Positions 44,320-56,829 of a stretch of 64,000 nucleotides of DNA are shown piece after piece. The translations under genes and the position numbers were made by a program. Origin of the DNA: Pieris napi (lineage: Eukaryota; Arthropoda; Insecta; Lepidoptera; Pieridae); NCBI RefSeq assembly GCF_905475465.1, contig NC_062238.1, positions 6,428,501 to 6,492,500 of the forward strand, written 5' to 3'. Numbering within the stretch: the stretch's first letter is position 1; every line of letters begins with the position of its first letter. The notes beneath the pieces are model-generated. The model did not search any database and was not told the DNA's origin. It saw only the letters and a list, made by a program, of their open reading frames with translations.

Positions 44320-46870
44320 TAATCATAGAAGTTGGTAACTATGTATTATACATTACTAACGCTCCAATGAATTATTACAGAAGAACTCTCAGGTATTTAG
44401 GACTATGCAACAAGGAATCATGACACAAACATACATGAAAAACAAAACAATATCAGTATCGTGACATTTGGAAGACATTGCCGATACCGATATGGATATA
44501 TTTACATAACATTTACATAATCCGGCCATGTGTAAGCCTGCCGCCGCGTTACGCCGCAAGACATTATATTCCGCTATCATAAATACATATTCTGGGGTGC
44601 AAGTTACGTCAAAAATTGCGGGTCACACACGCGCAACTGAATTATCATTGAGGTAGGTCTTCTATGCCATATATTCTTCTCTTCTAACTTCGAGAAATTT
44701 CCCAGTAAACGTGACAATTATTCTTGTGAATCTACGACAGTTTAGTGATAATCCAAAGGTTCATAGGATATCGTGAAACACACTCCTTAAATTTCTTTAA
44801 AATGAAAGCTACATAGTTTCATTCAATAACCAAAGAAATCAAACACAATATTTACGACAATATTGTTTGATAACGAAAAATCATTTCTATTATTCAATTG
44901 TGTAGAAATACTACTTAAGAAGAGTCTCATTATTAAGTAATTTTTTTCAAGTGTTGAAATAAGAGTTATTTCTACCAGCTAATCATACTGTAATCGAAGT
45001 GCTATCACGTTATGTATATTTTCTTATGAAATAACGATACTTACATAAAAAAATGCGCAAGAGTGCATTAAATTTTATTGAAGACAGATATCGACTGTTA
45101 CTTATTGATATAATTAATTTATAATGCATTTAAAACTGCCGTTCATTGCCTGGTATTAAGGTTCTTTTCAGGAAAATTAATTTAACAATTAATAAAAAGT
45201 GCATCTTAATTTGTTTTAATATTAATTGTTTTTTTTTTAAATAAATATCTATTTCTACGAATTATGTCTAGCATGCTAAAGTCTTGGCTTTATGGCAAAA
45301 TAGTCTATAGTACATACATAATTAAGGTAATAAATTGTGTGAAACAGAAGTATAATAAGATCTAAAATAGTGGCTGTATTTACAGTGTACGCAGCGGGCG
45401 ACCTACAACCATGAAACGGCGCAGCGTGACACCGGAAAATAAATTCATAGTAAATCATATATATAGGGAACTAAACAGAAGCTTTTATTAGTGACCTTTA
45501 GAAAATAAAGTTCACTACGTATTTCTTAATAATAGGTTTCAAAGCTAATATTTCAGAATTCAATACACTATTAAGGATATGAAAAACTTGAAAAGAACAC
45601 TTTTTGTAGATTCCGTATTCCGATAGTAACAATAATTGTTTCGAGTAAGCTAATCCTCTTTAAAGAAAAAATACCGATTAAATAAACGCTAAAATGTGTT
45701 ATGGTTCCAAAAACTTTAAATAGAAAAGTCTAGTATGTACGGTTGACGTTATCCCGCTTTATAAAAATGCAGATCAAAGAGCTTCCTTATAACTTTTGTG
45801 CCAACGTGCATAAATAAACGTGACAAAACTATTATTTAATTATATAGAAATATAATAATTTAGTATCAAAAATTTGTTAACGAACTTAATATCGCTCATG
45901 GTACACTGTAAGCGTCAACGGAGGTTTTCATAAATACATATTATATACATCCGTCAAGAAATATCTTGGCAGATGTATTTTACTTTATATCAAACTCACG
46001 ATACAGTCACTACAGTATCATGTGTTACATTTAAGTATCCAACGTGAAAACTGATTGAACATACAAAATATAAAGCAAGCAAAGCAAAACACCATAAACA
46101 ACAGAACGTTATCACCAACGATATACAAAACTATCAAAATGGCCGCGAGCTAGCGTGGGAGAAGAGTTACGAGTTTTTTACACTTTTGCTAATAACGTGG
46201 TATGCGCTGGCGCATCCGTTGCAAATACGCTTGTAGCTATATGGCAGGTAAGAAATGATTTACTGGAAATCTTAGTTAAATTTGTGACTCAAAATAATTA
46301 TAATATAATATTCTTAAGACATCCACCTAATGTTATACATACTTAACATTCATAAGTACTCTTATAATGCCTAAGAGATTGCGAGTGGTAACTCCATTGC
46401 CAGCCCTTGTGGTTATTTTTTTCCTTCAACGACAATAAACCTGTTTTATATTTGCACTACAGCATTCGAAATATAAATAAAGAAATTAAAAAATAATAAC
46501 ATGGCACTGATAATAAGTAGCAGGTACCAATTAGTCAAAACCAGGTTTGTAATACCTACTTATTTGAGCCTTTAGAAAACATGGTTGTGTGGGAACTGGG
46601 ACTAGTCTTGCGAGAAATATTATAATTAAGGTAGGCAGTTATTTTTTTAAATACCAGCTCTCGAGTTGGCAATATTGCTGATAATTTATTCGTTGGATAT
46701 TATTCTACTAGTTTACTAGTTCTTATGTACTTAACATGTTAATTTAAGATATGTCATATTTGTTTAACACAATTTAGTAAGGACATTTTATGTTGGCCTT
46801 CGATAATGTCTAAGTCAAATATCGGAAGTTTTTAACATTACATCATCTATGCAATGTATATAAATAAAAA
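44320..46870. other. AT-rich noncoding stretch
   Basis: No gene is supported. CAGGTAAG at about 46246 is a perfect splice-donor word, but the upstream sequence is not a credible exon. Nothing else is recognised. Confidence 0.45.
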
Positions 46871-46875
46871 TGATT

Positions 46876-46900
46876 CGCAAAATATGTTGCTAAGCGCAAA
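46876..46900. repeat. Short dispersed repeat segment, copy 2 of 2
   Basis: It matches 82-106 in the same orientation. It is followed immediately by the palindrome CTTCGAAGACGACGTCTTCG, which the first copy lacks. Confidence 0.5.
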
Positions 46901-46944
46901 CTTCGAAGACGACGTCTTCGACGTAATTCGAGTATTTTTTTTTA

Positions 46945-47680
46945 TTTATTCCCTGAACTCTTAGGAAGGTTTTTATGGAGAGAAAAATTGGGTAAATCAT
47001 AATTGATTAGTTTAGTTTTATTTAATATTATGTTTTTATTCCGGAATAGCGAAGAGTCTGTGTCTGTGAAGAATATTCCATATGTTGGTAAGCTACTAAA
47101 AAAAGTAGACTAAGAGATATAAAAATACATCATACATAAAACGTTATACCAATGGTTAGTGCAAATTTTACTGGTAGTAAAAGCATAGACTAAGCGCGAT
47201 AACACTAAGCACAAACCAACTCTCTTATCTCTCTCTTAACTCTTTAATCAATCAAAATTTTGCGAAATCAGTATACGGATAGAATGTTTATTCAGGCTTC
47301 TTGAATATTGGGCTTAATAATTCTATATACTCAACGGGTCACTTTTAATACACATTTAAACCACAGAGCCGCTGCATGAGGTCAATAAAATCAAATAATA
47401 TTTGAACGATTTCCTGTCTTCATGCTTAAAACAATACAATAAAATAATTCAAGTGCATCATTAAATTATAAAAAGTGTTCAACGCAACGGGGTTTCGTTT
47501 CAACTTCCAATAATTGAAATTATCTGTATTGTGTAGTAAGTAATTTATTTAGTAGCACTTTTTGTAACTACAGGCAACCAAAAAGAGACCTTTAGATGTA
47601 TAAGTAGGAATTTTATAAGTTACTAGTAAATGTGTAAGAGAGGAGTCAAAGAAAACGTTTTTAAAAACTTTAAATAAATC
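46945..47680. other. AT-rich noncoding stretch
   Basis: Nothing is recognised. Confidence 0.4.
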
Positions 47681-47681
47681 A

Positions 47682-48122
47682 ATGGCGGTACAACCTTTTT
47701 AGGTCTGGGCCTCAGATTTCTGTATCTATTTCATGACCATTTGTAAATCTAATAGGCAAGTATGTGATCAGCTTTCCTCACGATATTTTCCTTCACCGTT
47801 CGATCGAATGATAAATGCGAACATAGAAAGAAAGTCCATTGGTGCACAGGGGCCGCTCAAGTATTACGTAAGCAGATTTACTGCAATTTATCCCCCCCCC
47901 TCCTCTTGTCAGCAAAAGTAAGCAAAGCTCTCAAAAATAATATAAAATAGTACATAAAAGTAATAATTTTTAGTAGGAATCCTCGAAAATGCATTTCGTT
48001 TTCAAGCATAGACAATGTGTTGACGTTGATTACTGTTGACGTAATCAAAAATAAGAAAATCAAAAAACCCCCCTCTCCCCTATAGTGCTTACGTAATACT
48101 TGAACTAGGCCAACACTGCTCA
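47682..48122 (-). mobile_element. tRNA-derived SINE (family S) interrupted by a MITE
   Basis: The SINE tail and body are at 47682-47850 (GGCGGTACAACCTTTTTAGG to GAAAGTCCATTGGTGCACAG). A family P element follows at 47857-48103. The SINE head resumes as CTAGGCCAACACTGCTC at about 48105-48121. Compared with the copy at 21731-22009, about 60 bp of SINE, including the B-box region, is missing at the insertion point. The event was therefore not a clean insertion, or a deletion followed. Confidence 0.75.
47857..48103 (+). mobile_element. MITE family P, complete, nested in a SINE
   Basis: Perfect 18-bp terminal inverted repeats TCAAGTATTACGTAAGCA enclose 247 bp. Just inside are C-rich runs at 47893-47903 and 48068-48080. 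The family terminus probably extends outward as GGGCCG, as the 29.6 kb copy and the left flank here suggest. It is noncoding. The 103-codon minus-strand frame across it is a by-product. Confidence 0.75.
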
Positions 48123-48589
48123 AATTTAATAAATATAATATTATGTTTAATTTCGACATACCTATAACTTTCAAGTGTTTAAAAAACACCTTACGATAAT
48201 TTTACACAATGTTACGAGTTGTATATATTTTATACAACATAGTAAATATCAAGAAGTAGAAAAAGGTGGCGTTTCTACTGAATTTTCTTAGAATGACATT
48301 TATCCCCTGACCACTTGCTGGTAAAGCGAGATTTATATTTTTAAATTAATTTATACAATCGTCGTGCACAAGAAGCATTTAATAAGCATTACAAAAAGAA
48401 GTATTTCTACTTACATGGGTGGTCAATGGTCACGTAATTAACGGTTTCGTTCGGTAATTATTAAGAAAAAGATTCATTTGCAACCAAGGTCGCAAGAAAC
48501 TCATCGACCGAATAACAGGTACGGCCTATAGCAGGGCTAGCAAACCTGGCTACTTCGAAATCAACCAGCTTTTTAATGTTTATCAAGCT

Positions 48590-48720
48590 TAGGGTCCTTT
48601 AAGTAGCGTTCCAATTTTAAAACGTCGGCAACGCACTCGCGAGCCCACTGGCATTGATAGTGTCTATGGGAGGTGGTATCACTTAATCAATTCTCAATCA
48701 ATTGTTTATTCAGTAATGAC
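48590..48720 (+). mobile_element. LINE 3' fragment (family A), plus orientation
   Basis: AGGGTCCTTTAAGTAGCGTT, then CGGCAACGCACTCGCGAGCC, then GTGTCTATGGGAGG and GGTATCACTTAATCAA is the reverse complement of the 8961/51105 fragments. Only the last 130 bp or so survive. Confidence 0.65.
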
Positions 48721-48932
48721 AACTGGTCACTTAAGGTAACTCAAATTTATACACAATATGTGTAAAAATAGTTTAAGATAGCAATAACTTTTTTATCTTT
48801 TGGTTTTATCTACATCTACACTTGAATTTTAAGAGTGCCTTTTGAATAAAATATTTGTTTTAATTGCTTTTTATAAAAAAGTTACGGTACCCTCCTAACC
48901 GTTGGCTTGTTCTATAAAATAAAAGCTGTGAA

Positions 48933-49145
48933 TTAGTGATTAACGCACTTATGTATACCAGCTACGAGTAGGTAACCAGCGAAACAATACTTCGTTTCGG
49001 AGTAGTCGAAATGGTTGATCATCGATGTACACGGAGAAAGTTTACTCCGCGTACGGTCTGGATGTGCAGCGTGCAACGTTGCTATTGAACTCTGGCCTAC
49101 TAAAAAATTGGTAATGTTTGGCACAGAAGGATCATCACTTGCCAA
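48933..49145 (-). other. Unassigned reading frame, possible exon or retroelement relic
   Basis: On the minus strand this 70-codon frame (ASDDPSVPNITNFLVGQSS then TLHAAHPDRTRSKLSP) has more even codon composition and higher GC than the flanks. It begins just after TTTTCTTTTGGCAAG, which could be a 3' splice site. No domain is recognised. It could equally be an old transposon coding fragment or chance. Confidence 0.15.
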
Positions 49146-49149
49146 AAGA

Positions 49150-51100
49150 AAAGTGATCCAACAGTCGTAGAAATATATGCCATACCATAAATATTTACAA
49201 AGGATAAAATAAAGTTGCTTCCCTCTACATGTACACTAAACTGTCAGACAAAAGCTTGCCACATAAAACTCGAATGTTGCGAATCCCTGATAGTGCAATC
49301 AGCACAAAATATTATCTCTATGATTACTGTGCATTGCAATAACATCGAAACAATATTGTTACCCACTTATTATCATGCAAATATGAAAATAATTTAATCT
49401 TGCAAAAGATTGCAAATACTCAATACGTGTTTACGAGGAATAATTTTAGATACGGACCGTTCTCCTTCATGTTAATAACTAGTGTTGCCGGTAAATTGCA
49501 TCTGCATATTTATTTAGTGCGGAGAAACTTCTTGAACTTAATGTTTATATTAACAATTATATGGTTGGCAAAAATATTTTTAGATTTTTTTTGTTAAATA
49601 TAATATATGAGGGTTGAGAAATAATCACAACATAGAAGGGTCGTGGCATGATATAGATACGTTTGAGCAAAAGTTGAAGAAAACCCTGAAGTTCTCTAGT
49701 AATTTAGGAGTGAAGGCAGTTTTATTAGGTATAGCCTAACGGACCCACCCAGTGAGACTTTTGTGACATTATAGACCTACTGTGTACGTATCTTCACAAT
49801 AAAAAAGATAGTTTAGTCTTTCGAAGTACACTTAGTAAGCGAGGATGAATTAGGGAGGCAATATGTGATCGATGAACGACCCCAATGGAAGTCCTTAATC
49901 GAAAAAAAAACAAAAGATCATCGTATCAAATTTGCAAGTCTTCCGTTGTAAGTGCTCATTATACTAAATTAAAAAAAAAACTGTTAAATATTATGTTTAT
50001 TACATAAAAATCATCGATTTTAAATAGAGAATGTTAACTTATGTCCCATATTTCGTTAAATAAATTGAATTCATAAGTTAATTTGACGTATCCAATTTAA
50101 GAACTATATTTTAATGAATACCAGCGGGATACCTATTACCAAAATATGTAGGTGTTACAATTTTGTGTTTATTGCCTTAATACACGAGTGTTGATATGAA
50201 TTACTTTATATTAATCGTAAAAGCCTTTTAAATATATTGGGACTTGACGTTTATGAAAACGTAGAGAAAGTTGGGTTTTATGTGAATTACATACTTTAAA
50301 TATTTTAAAACGTCGTGATGGCGCAAAATTGATTCGAATGGCACTTACACTTAACCTTGAACATATTTTAACTCTAACATTGTTCAGTATCAAGTTCGAT
50401 TGGTGAAATTCTGAAAGGAAAGAATTCGGTGAAACAATGTCTTGAATTAGTAAAACATTTTTGGGTTTGAATATTAAGATTAAAATATGATTTATTATAC
50501 AGATAGAAGTTCAAGGTGCTGATGAAACAACACTTGTCAGACACAAAGGCTGTTTACATATCACAAAAAAATATCAAGAAAGCATAAATGTCGGCCTATT
50601 CCCTATAGGGTTTATGAAAATAGCAAACCATGTAATAGCATACCAAAAACTGACCTACTTATGTTTCATACATTGAATTAGAATGTCAGACCACCAAATA
50701 CCATAAAAGCCTTTATTGCTGTTACAAATAAAGCTCACAATTCTATAGTCAAAATTATTCAGTACCAAACTAATTTCAATGTTGCCTAATTAGAATGCAT
50801 TTAAAACATCCTACTCGTTCCTGGAATGGTTTTAACATCGCGTGGGCGTTTTCTCGATCCGAGAGATATAATTCTAATATTTCACCACGCCCAAATAAAG
50901 AAACATTCAAATCCTAGTTATTAGCATAAGACGTTGGAATTAGGCCGTGCGGAGTTGAACATATTTTTAATTTGTCACTGCCAACGACTAATAGTAGGAT
51001 TACTATTAGTAACTACAAATTTAAATAACATTTTATCGTACCTTGTTACATGACAAAAAAGAATATATGAACCAAAACTATGTATCAATTTTTTTTATAG
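49150..51100. other. AT-rich noncoding stretch
   Basis: No gene is supported. It contains a small hairpin at 50987-51010: ACTAATAGTA, loop GGAT, TACTATTAGT. Otherwise nothing is recognised. Confidence 0.45.
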
Positions 51101-51104
51101 AACA

Positions 51105-51495
51105 GAGGCCAACGGGCAAGAGGGTCACCTGATGTTAAGTGATACCCATAGACACTGGCATTAAGATGCCAATGGGCTCGCGAGTGCGTTATCGGCTTTA
51201 TAAGCATATATTGGTATGAAGTACCCTAAGTCGAATTAGTTCGGAAATACTTCAGTGCAGCTGGTCTCACATAGTGGTGGTGCGCGGCAAAAACTGCTGT
51301 TAAAAACGCTCAGTTGTGGAACAACGGACATCGAGGTGATACGGGTGGAATTTCGGATTCTGCCTCGACGTCCGATGATGAAGCTCAGCTGAAAGTCCGA
51401 GCAATTCCTCTGAACACTCTCCATGGTAAATGCGGTAGAAGATGCAGAGTGACCCCACATCTCTACGCAACGCCAAGGGAGCCGAGCCGCTCGAT
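51105..51495 (-). mobile_element. LINE 3' fragment (family A), longest copy
   Basis: The 3' end is at about 51105 (complement of GCCAACGGGCAAGAGGGTCA). Coding relic follows to 51495: on the minus strand MWGHSASSTAFTMESVQ and further on FCRAPPLCETSCTEVFPN, with the true frame shifted in places. It matches 8961-9330 over most of its length (CTCTCCATGGTAAATGCGGT, CACATCTCTACGCAACGCCA). It is dead and 5'-truncated. Confidence 0.7.
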
Positions 51496-51499
51496 CTAA

Positions 51500-51695
51500 A
51501 GCGTAATGGTCTATGTGTATAAGACGGTGGTAATAGTCGATTTCCGGAGAAATAACTGTTTCGGATTGGTATTCTGTGAGCTTAAATAAATGATGAATTG
51601 TTTGCCCGTTGAGGTACTACCCGACTACGCTTTAATTCTATACTTTTGTTGGACTGAACTATTGTTACAAACAAAACACAAACTCGGACTTCCAA
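51500..51695. other. Noncoding stretch
   Basis: Nothing is recognised right of the LINE fragment. Confidence 0.4.
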
Positions 51696-51699
51696 CTAG

Positions 51700-51925
51700 T
51701 ATTAGACATTATTAACGTTCATTACTAATTGTATTCCGATATCAAACTTATATTAAAAGCACAATTAATTAGCATAATTAAACCACGAAATCCTTCATTA
51801 AATAGGCGGTTCAAAGTGACCGATTTCGGAGTAATTGCGTGCAAAACCGAGACAATGGCGGATAAATGTCTTAATTGTCGAAATAAATTAACCCAAATGG
51901 GCTTGTAATGTCGCTAAATACCTCG
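51700..51925. other. Higher-complexity noncoding block with homeodomain-type words
   Basis: This block contains ATTAATTAGCATAATTAAAC and further TAAT cores, then a GC-richer segment (AAGTGACCGATTTCGGAGTA, AACCGAGACAATGGCGGATA) with no open frame. TAATTA is the core bound by many homeodomain proteins. It is a candidate enhancer by composition only. Confidence 0.25.
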
Positions 51926-52039
51926 GAGATAGGGTTTTGTTTATTATATTTCCTTACACCATAAAGTTCTAAACGTTTACGATTCTTCATATCACAGTTA
52001 TGCAAATATATGGTACTGAAAGCGATATTATATGTCTTA

Positions 52040-52313
52040 AAATATTATAATAATAATAATAGAGGCACTTCAACCCTGAATAGGTTTTGGTCTACAGATA
52101 GCATCCATTTCTTGATCATGTTTATTTTGCCTTCTGTGTCTGACACAAGTCATGAATATTAGGTTTGAAACATGCCGGTTTGCTCACGATGTTTGCATTT
52201 ACCGTAGGAGCAAGTGCTAATTGCGCACAGAAAGAGCTGCTGTAGCCGTGATTCGAAAGAACGACCTCAGGGATGAGGGTGGCACGCTCAAGCCACTAGG
52301 CCAACACAAGACT
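52040..52313 (-). mobile_element. Diverged tRNA-derived SINE (family S)
   Basis: The tail carries ATA units at 52043-52062. The body follows (GGTTTTGGTCTACAG, ATGCCGGTTTGCTCACGATG), then a head reading ACGACCTCAGGGATGAGGGT and AAGCCACTAGGCCAACAC. Its length is close to the reference copy, with many substitutions. Confidence 0.7.
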
Positions 52314-52689
52314 TACAAATTACAGCAAATAATTGCCTGCATATAACTTCGTTGAACAAAACAATTGAACCTATATGTTATATTAAATTTACCTCGTAGC
52401 TTTTGTTTCTGTAGCTTAGCGAATAATTGTATTCAAGTTAAGAACATTAAACACGAACAATAGTAAGTCTCGCTGTCTAATTGTTGTAGTACAAAAGCAG
52501 GAGCTGTTTAAGTTGAACTTCGCTATCAAATTTACAAACTTCACGATTCAAGTGAGTTGTTGTGCCTTGATTTCAATAACATGAGCAAATATGGTAATAT
52601 GACTTTTCAAAACACTGAAATATTAACCGCATTATTTTGTTAATTTACAGTTTGTAAGTACATATGTTATTTCTATAAAAAGCCTTTGT

Positions 52690-53035
52690 GTGGTAGAAAA
52701 GGCCATTGTATCGTAGAAAGAGACAATATATGGTAGAAAAGAGTAGTATTGGCCTAGTAGCTTCAGCGTGCGACTCTCATCCCTGAGGTCGTAGGTTTGA
52801 TCCCCGGCTGCGCACCAATGGGCTTTCTTTCTATGTCGAAGAAAAACATCGTGAGGAAATCGACATGTCTAAGACCCAAAAAGTCTTGCCTACTAGATTG
52901 AAAAGTGATCATGAAACAGATCCAGAAATCTGAGGCCCGGACCTAAGCGAGGTTGTAGCGCCACTGATTATTTTATTTTTTATATGGTAGAAAAGAACAT
53001 TGTGTACTTGAAAAGGACATTGGTGGTATTAAAAT
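52690..53035. repeat. Short minisatellite (GGTAGAAAAG..CATTG) split by a SINE
   Basis: Units of about 20-26 bp occur left (TGGTAGAAAAGGCCATTGTA, CGTAGAAAGAGACAATATA, TGGTAGAAAAGAG) and right (TGGTAGAAAAGAACATTGTG, ACTTGAAAAGGACATTGGTG) of the SINE at 52743-52980. About five to six units remain in total. They do not code for anything visible. Confidence 0.65.
52743..52980 (+). mobile_element. tRNA-derived SINE (family S), well preserved
   Basis: It is flanked by the 16-bp repeat TATATGGTAGAAAAGA (52727-52742 and 52981-52996), most simply a target-site duplication within the minisatellite. The head is ATTGGCCTAGTAGCTTCAGC, the B-box is GGTTTGATCCC, and the end is GGTTGTAGCGCCACTG with an ATTTTATTTTT tail. 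Its 238-bp length reflects small internal deletions relative to the 21.7 kb copy. Confidence 0.85.
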
Positions 53036-53049
53036 CCCGTGTTGGATGA

Positions 53050-55910
53050 GCACGTGAAGCTAAATTCTGTACCAGACCATGCCATACTCCGGCAGAATCA
53101 AATATTCGTTCCATCGGCCTTTGATAGTTATGGAATAGGAAATGCGTTTGTGCATTCACAATTGTGAATTATAATATCACCTACGTACATGGTCAATCAC
53201 AATCAGATGGTCAGACAGTAGCCCCGCTGCGACCGTATCGGTCTGAAAACTTTCCGTAAGAAGAAAGGCTTAAAGCGGTAGTGAATAATGTACATATATC
53301 TTTGTTATATGTAGGTGATACCTTTATTTGTCTGAATTATAATGACACTATAAGATAAAAAAGGAATTTTAGTTGGACTAAAACTAAATTAGAAAAATAC
53401 CTAATTCATATTGTAAAGTGTTCTTGTGTATTGTGTAAATTAGTTAACTTAAAAGATGTATCATCGCTTTTTTGTTTGGTTTAGTCCGGACATACCTGTA
53501 CGGTGACGAATACTTAACTTTTTCCTTATCACTTTTTGGTTTTTTAACACAGTTAAATAATCTTCGTGAGGTATTTAAATACATATATATATATATATAT
53601 ACTATAATATATATATATATATATATATTTCACTTCAATATATATTAATATCATTATAATAAACTCTTCTATATTATAATGATCTAGGTTTAGTCAAAAT
53701 GATAATTTTGTTATCACCCTTGCCTTAAGTACTAATAGTATAGTTATACCTTATATACACTATAATTATACGAGGGGTGTAAATAGTAATAATGCGATAC
53801 ATTCTCCTTGGAGAAAAACATCGGGCAGGCGTCGCCCAGACATTAGCTATAATAATAATAAAAGCTATCAATTCTCTTTTGTTTTTTTAAAAATCATCTA
53901 TTTTTTTCATCGCATTTGTTTGCGTCTTCAAATTTAGAAGATGATGACACAGTAGCGAATGATTTTTTAGGTACTAAGGTTTTGGTATAAATACACATAC
54001 ACAGGGAATAAATCTAAATGAACCAGCTGATTAATGATCTATGGCAAAGAATGTCCATTTAGAAAATACAACAGTTATGTATATAATTATCGTAACTGTA
54101 ATAAATCAAATATATGAACTACATCTTAAACGTTCATAAACAAAATTGCAAATCTAATAAATCAATTTTAAATTGGCCAATTTATATGAATAACAATTTT
54201 CGCCAAACCGGAAATGGCAATGTAGCCACCATCAAATGGTATTTAAAAGAAGATTTGGTCTCCAGAAAACAAAATGGATTACAAGATTTAGTAAGAGTGT
54301 TGACATGTATCTACTAGAGGATACAGTTACTTTCTTATTGATATATTCTGTGGCGCTACAACCCTTATATACGGGTGTTGCACAGATTTCTGCAATAATA
54401 TTGATGAGTTTTTTTCTAATAAGGAAGTATATATAGTAAGACTTTTAGTTCCAATACATGCATAACTACCACATGATACCCGTACCGTACGAGGAATTAA
54501 TTACGCATACAGAAAGAAAAATCCATTGGATTTGAAAATCGTATGGTTAAGGGCTAGGCTAACTCTTTTCTTAGCTTGTAAGACATTCAATAATACTATG
54601 GTTAGAAGAAAAAAATTCGCTCAATTGATAAAAGGATGTGAACAGGATTCTACAAGAGAAAGGATAGAACGAACCCGATATCTGAAAATCGAGTTCACCT
54701 AGTTAAAGTATTAAATCAAATAAAGAGTTCGAAACTTATAATGTAATGAAATCCATCGTGATCGGACACTTAATTTTAATTGTTCACAATTTTTATTACA
54801 ATTATTATCCGATGTTTTATAACAAATTCCGACATGATACTTGGTATTGCTAATTGTTTTTACGGATAATTAAAACATCAAGACATTCAAGGTCGAACGA
54901 GTCCACCTCAGTTCGAGTTGCATCACATTTTTTCGCTCGAATTCTCCGCTCGATTGTAATGCGGTGTGGTAAGATCAAAAAAGAGTTCCTAAATAGGAAG
55001 GAATTTTAATTTTAAAGGTCATTGAACTGTGATGAAATTACTTTTAGGAATTCAAGCAATCAGGTTTTGTTTTTCACTTGTCAATGAATTCCATTGCTAA
55101 ATTCATTTTTATATCGTCAAAATTCCGTGACCATTTGCATTTTTCTGGTACTCCAAATTCTAGTCAAAATTTATCTTTCCAGTTGGAGAAATAGCCCCAT
55201 GAGTTCGCATGATTTATTAGGTTTTTATATAGTCTATACTATAACAATGACATGACAAAATATTTCAAAAACATGGCAACAATTTTTCTAGCCAAATTCA
55301 ATAATGTTTTATTAATTGCTGTTGTATTTCTTTGAATAACATCAATTTTGTGGTTTTTTATAGTTCAATCTCCTATCGTCATAGCATTGTATTAAAGTTT
55401 TAGTAATATAAAATCGATTGCCAAATCAACTAACAAATCATTTACACCGCTTTAAGCTAGTTAAATGAACAAAAAGCTATCCAAGACCATTCAAAGCACC
55501 GATTTCTTTTTTACATTTTTTGCCCATAATGTTCGCGTTTCCACCTGACATAGCACTGTAAAAACGAAAGAGTAAATTCTAAGAAGTGGACCGGTTTCGC
55601 AAGAAAGTAGAGGCTGCGATCCTTTAAGAGGCACATCCATATTTGTAAACCACGATTTGACTAAAACGGTCGACGTACAATTAATGTATTCTGAATGTCA
55701 ATAGTACGCAACTAGCTCATGAACTTTGTTATGCGATATAATAGACTATATTCGAATTTTAAAAATTAAGACTTTTTTAAGAGAGCAGTCATTTGCCAGT
55801 TAAATAAAGCCTTGCAATGAACTTTATTCTTCCCTTTTCTATTTACTTCCATGTCATCATTTAATATAATACCTAAAAACCGATGGCGTGTATGACAGAA
55901 AAGGCGGTGA
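53050..55910. other. AT-rich noncoding stretch
   Basis: No gene is supported. A degenerate minus-strand family S SINE may lie at about 54350-54600 (GTGGCGCTACAACCCTTATA at one end), but the middle is unrecognisable. The AT array is listed separately. Confidence 0.45.
53583..53628. repeat. TA dinucleotide microsatellite
   Basis: Two TA runs are separated by ACTATAATA. The site is self-complementary and likely unstable in length. Confidence 0.85.
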
Positions 55911-55914
55911 GTTG

Positions 55915-56000
55915 TCTTTTGAAAGAACAAATGATCACAGACAGATTCAGAAATCTAGATTCAAGAGCTAGAAGTTGTAGCACCAGATTTATTTATATAA
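55915..56000 (+). mobile_element. SINE 3' half (family S), decayed
   Basis: AAAGAACAAATGATCACAGA, CAGAAATCTAGATTCAAGAG and GTTGTAGCACCAGATTTATT correspond to the last 80 bp or so of the family in plus orientation. Confidence 0.55.
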
Positions 56001-56004
56001 AATA

Positions 56005-56740
56005 TTTGCCTAATGGATTCGGTAACTGAGCTTTTAATAGCTAGAGCACAGCGGTAAGACTATGAGTACAGGTACAAGATTTGTTTCATTGTGATATTCA
56101 TGTTAAAACTTTCGGATTTATTAAGTAGGAAGTCAAGTTTTGAGTACAGTAAAATCTTCAGTTGGCAACGAATCATGAGATCCATACTTGGCAGAAATTG
56201 ACCGTTATCTTCTTTACGATTTATGCTAAATTAATATTTATCACATTGGTTTAAGGCTTATATTACTATGGATAATCCGGGATATTTATGCAGACAAATT
56301 AGGCATGCAGTTAGGGAATCAGTTATACCAATGATCGAACTCTTCGATCCATATAATTTTTAAAATGGTGTGAAATTTATCGTAATTGATTTTGAGGTTA
56401 ATCTTGTTTGGTAAAATTTGCAAAACTACGCAAAACGTTTGAGGAAAATGTGAAACTCGACTGAAAAGATAAAAGTCTGGCAAACTAAGCTAGGGAAATA
56501 AAAGACAATATTAAATTGGAGAAAATGACCACAAATCAGTTTCATATGTATAAATCACTATTAAAGATACTTAATTACCTCAATAAGAAGCTATTATATT
56601 AATAAAATATTATTCAATTGAAGAAACATCACGTCATCACGGATGCTCATGATGTAATTCCCGACCTTCATAAGGTCGCAATAGACCAGTCAGTAAAGAA
56701 CTACGTCTTTGGAAAGGGTAGATTTATTTATTTAAAGAAC
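56005..56740. other. AT-rich noncoding stretch
   Basis: Nothing is recognised. Confidence 0.4.
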
Positions 56741-56744
56741 AGAC

Positions 56745-56825
56745 ACTTAATGGTAGAGAGCTCGTGAGTGCGTTGTCGGCTTTTTAAGAATTGGTACGCT
56801 CTTTTCGTAAAGGACCCTAATCATC
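56745..56825 (-). mobile_element. LINE 3' fragment (family A), short
   Basis: GAGAGCTCGTGAGTGCGTTG, then TCGGCTTTTTAAGAATTGG, then CTCTTTTCGTAAAGGACCCT matches the centre of the family A fragments. Both sides are lost. Confidence 0.6.
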
Positions 56826-56829
56826 GACT

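Noticed and set aside
46155..46346. 63-codon frame ending beside a perfect CAGGTAAG splice-donor word
   Set aside because: The frame starts with GTG, the preceding in-frame sequence has a stop, and no motif is present; a single donor word is expected by chance in 64 kb.
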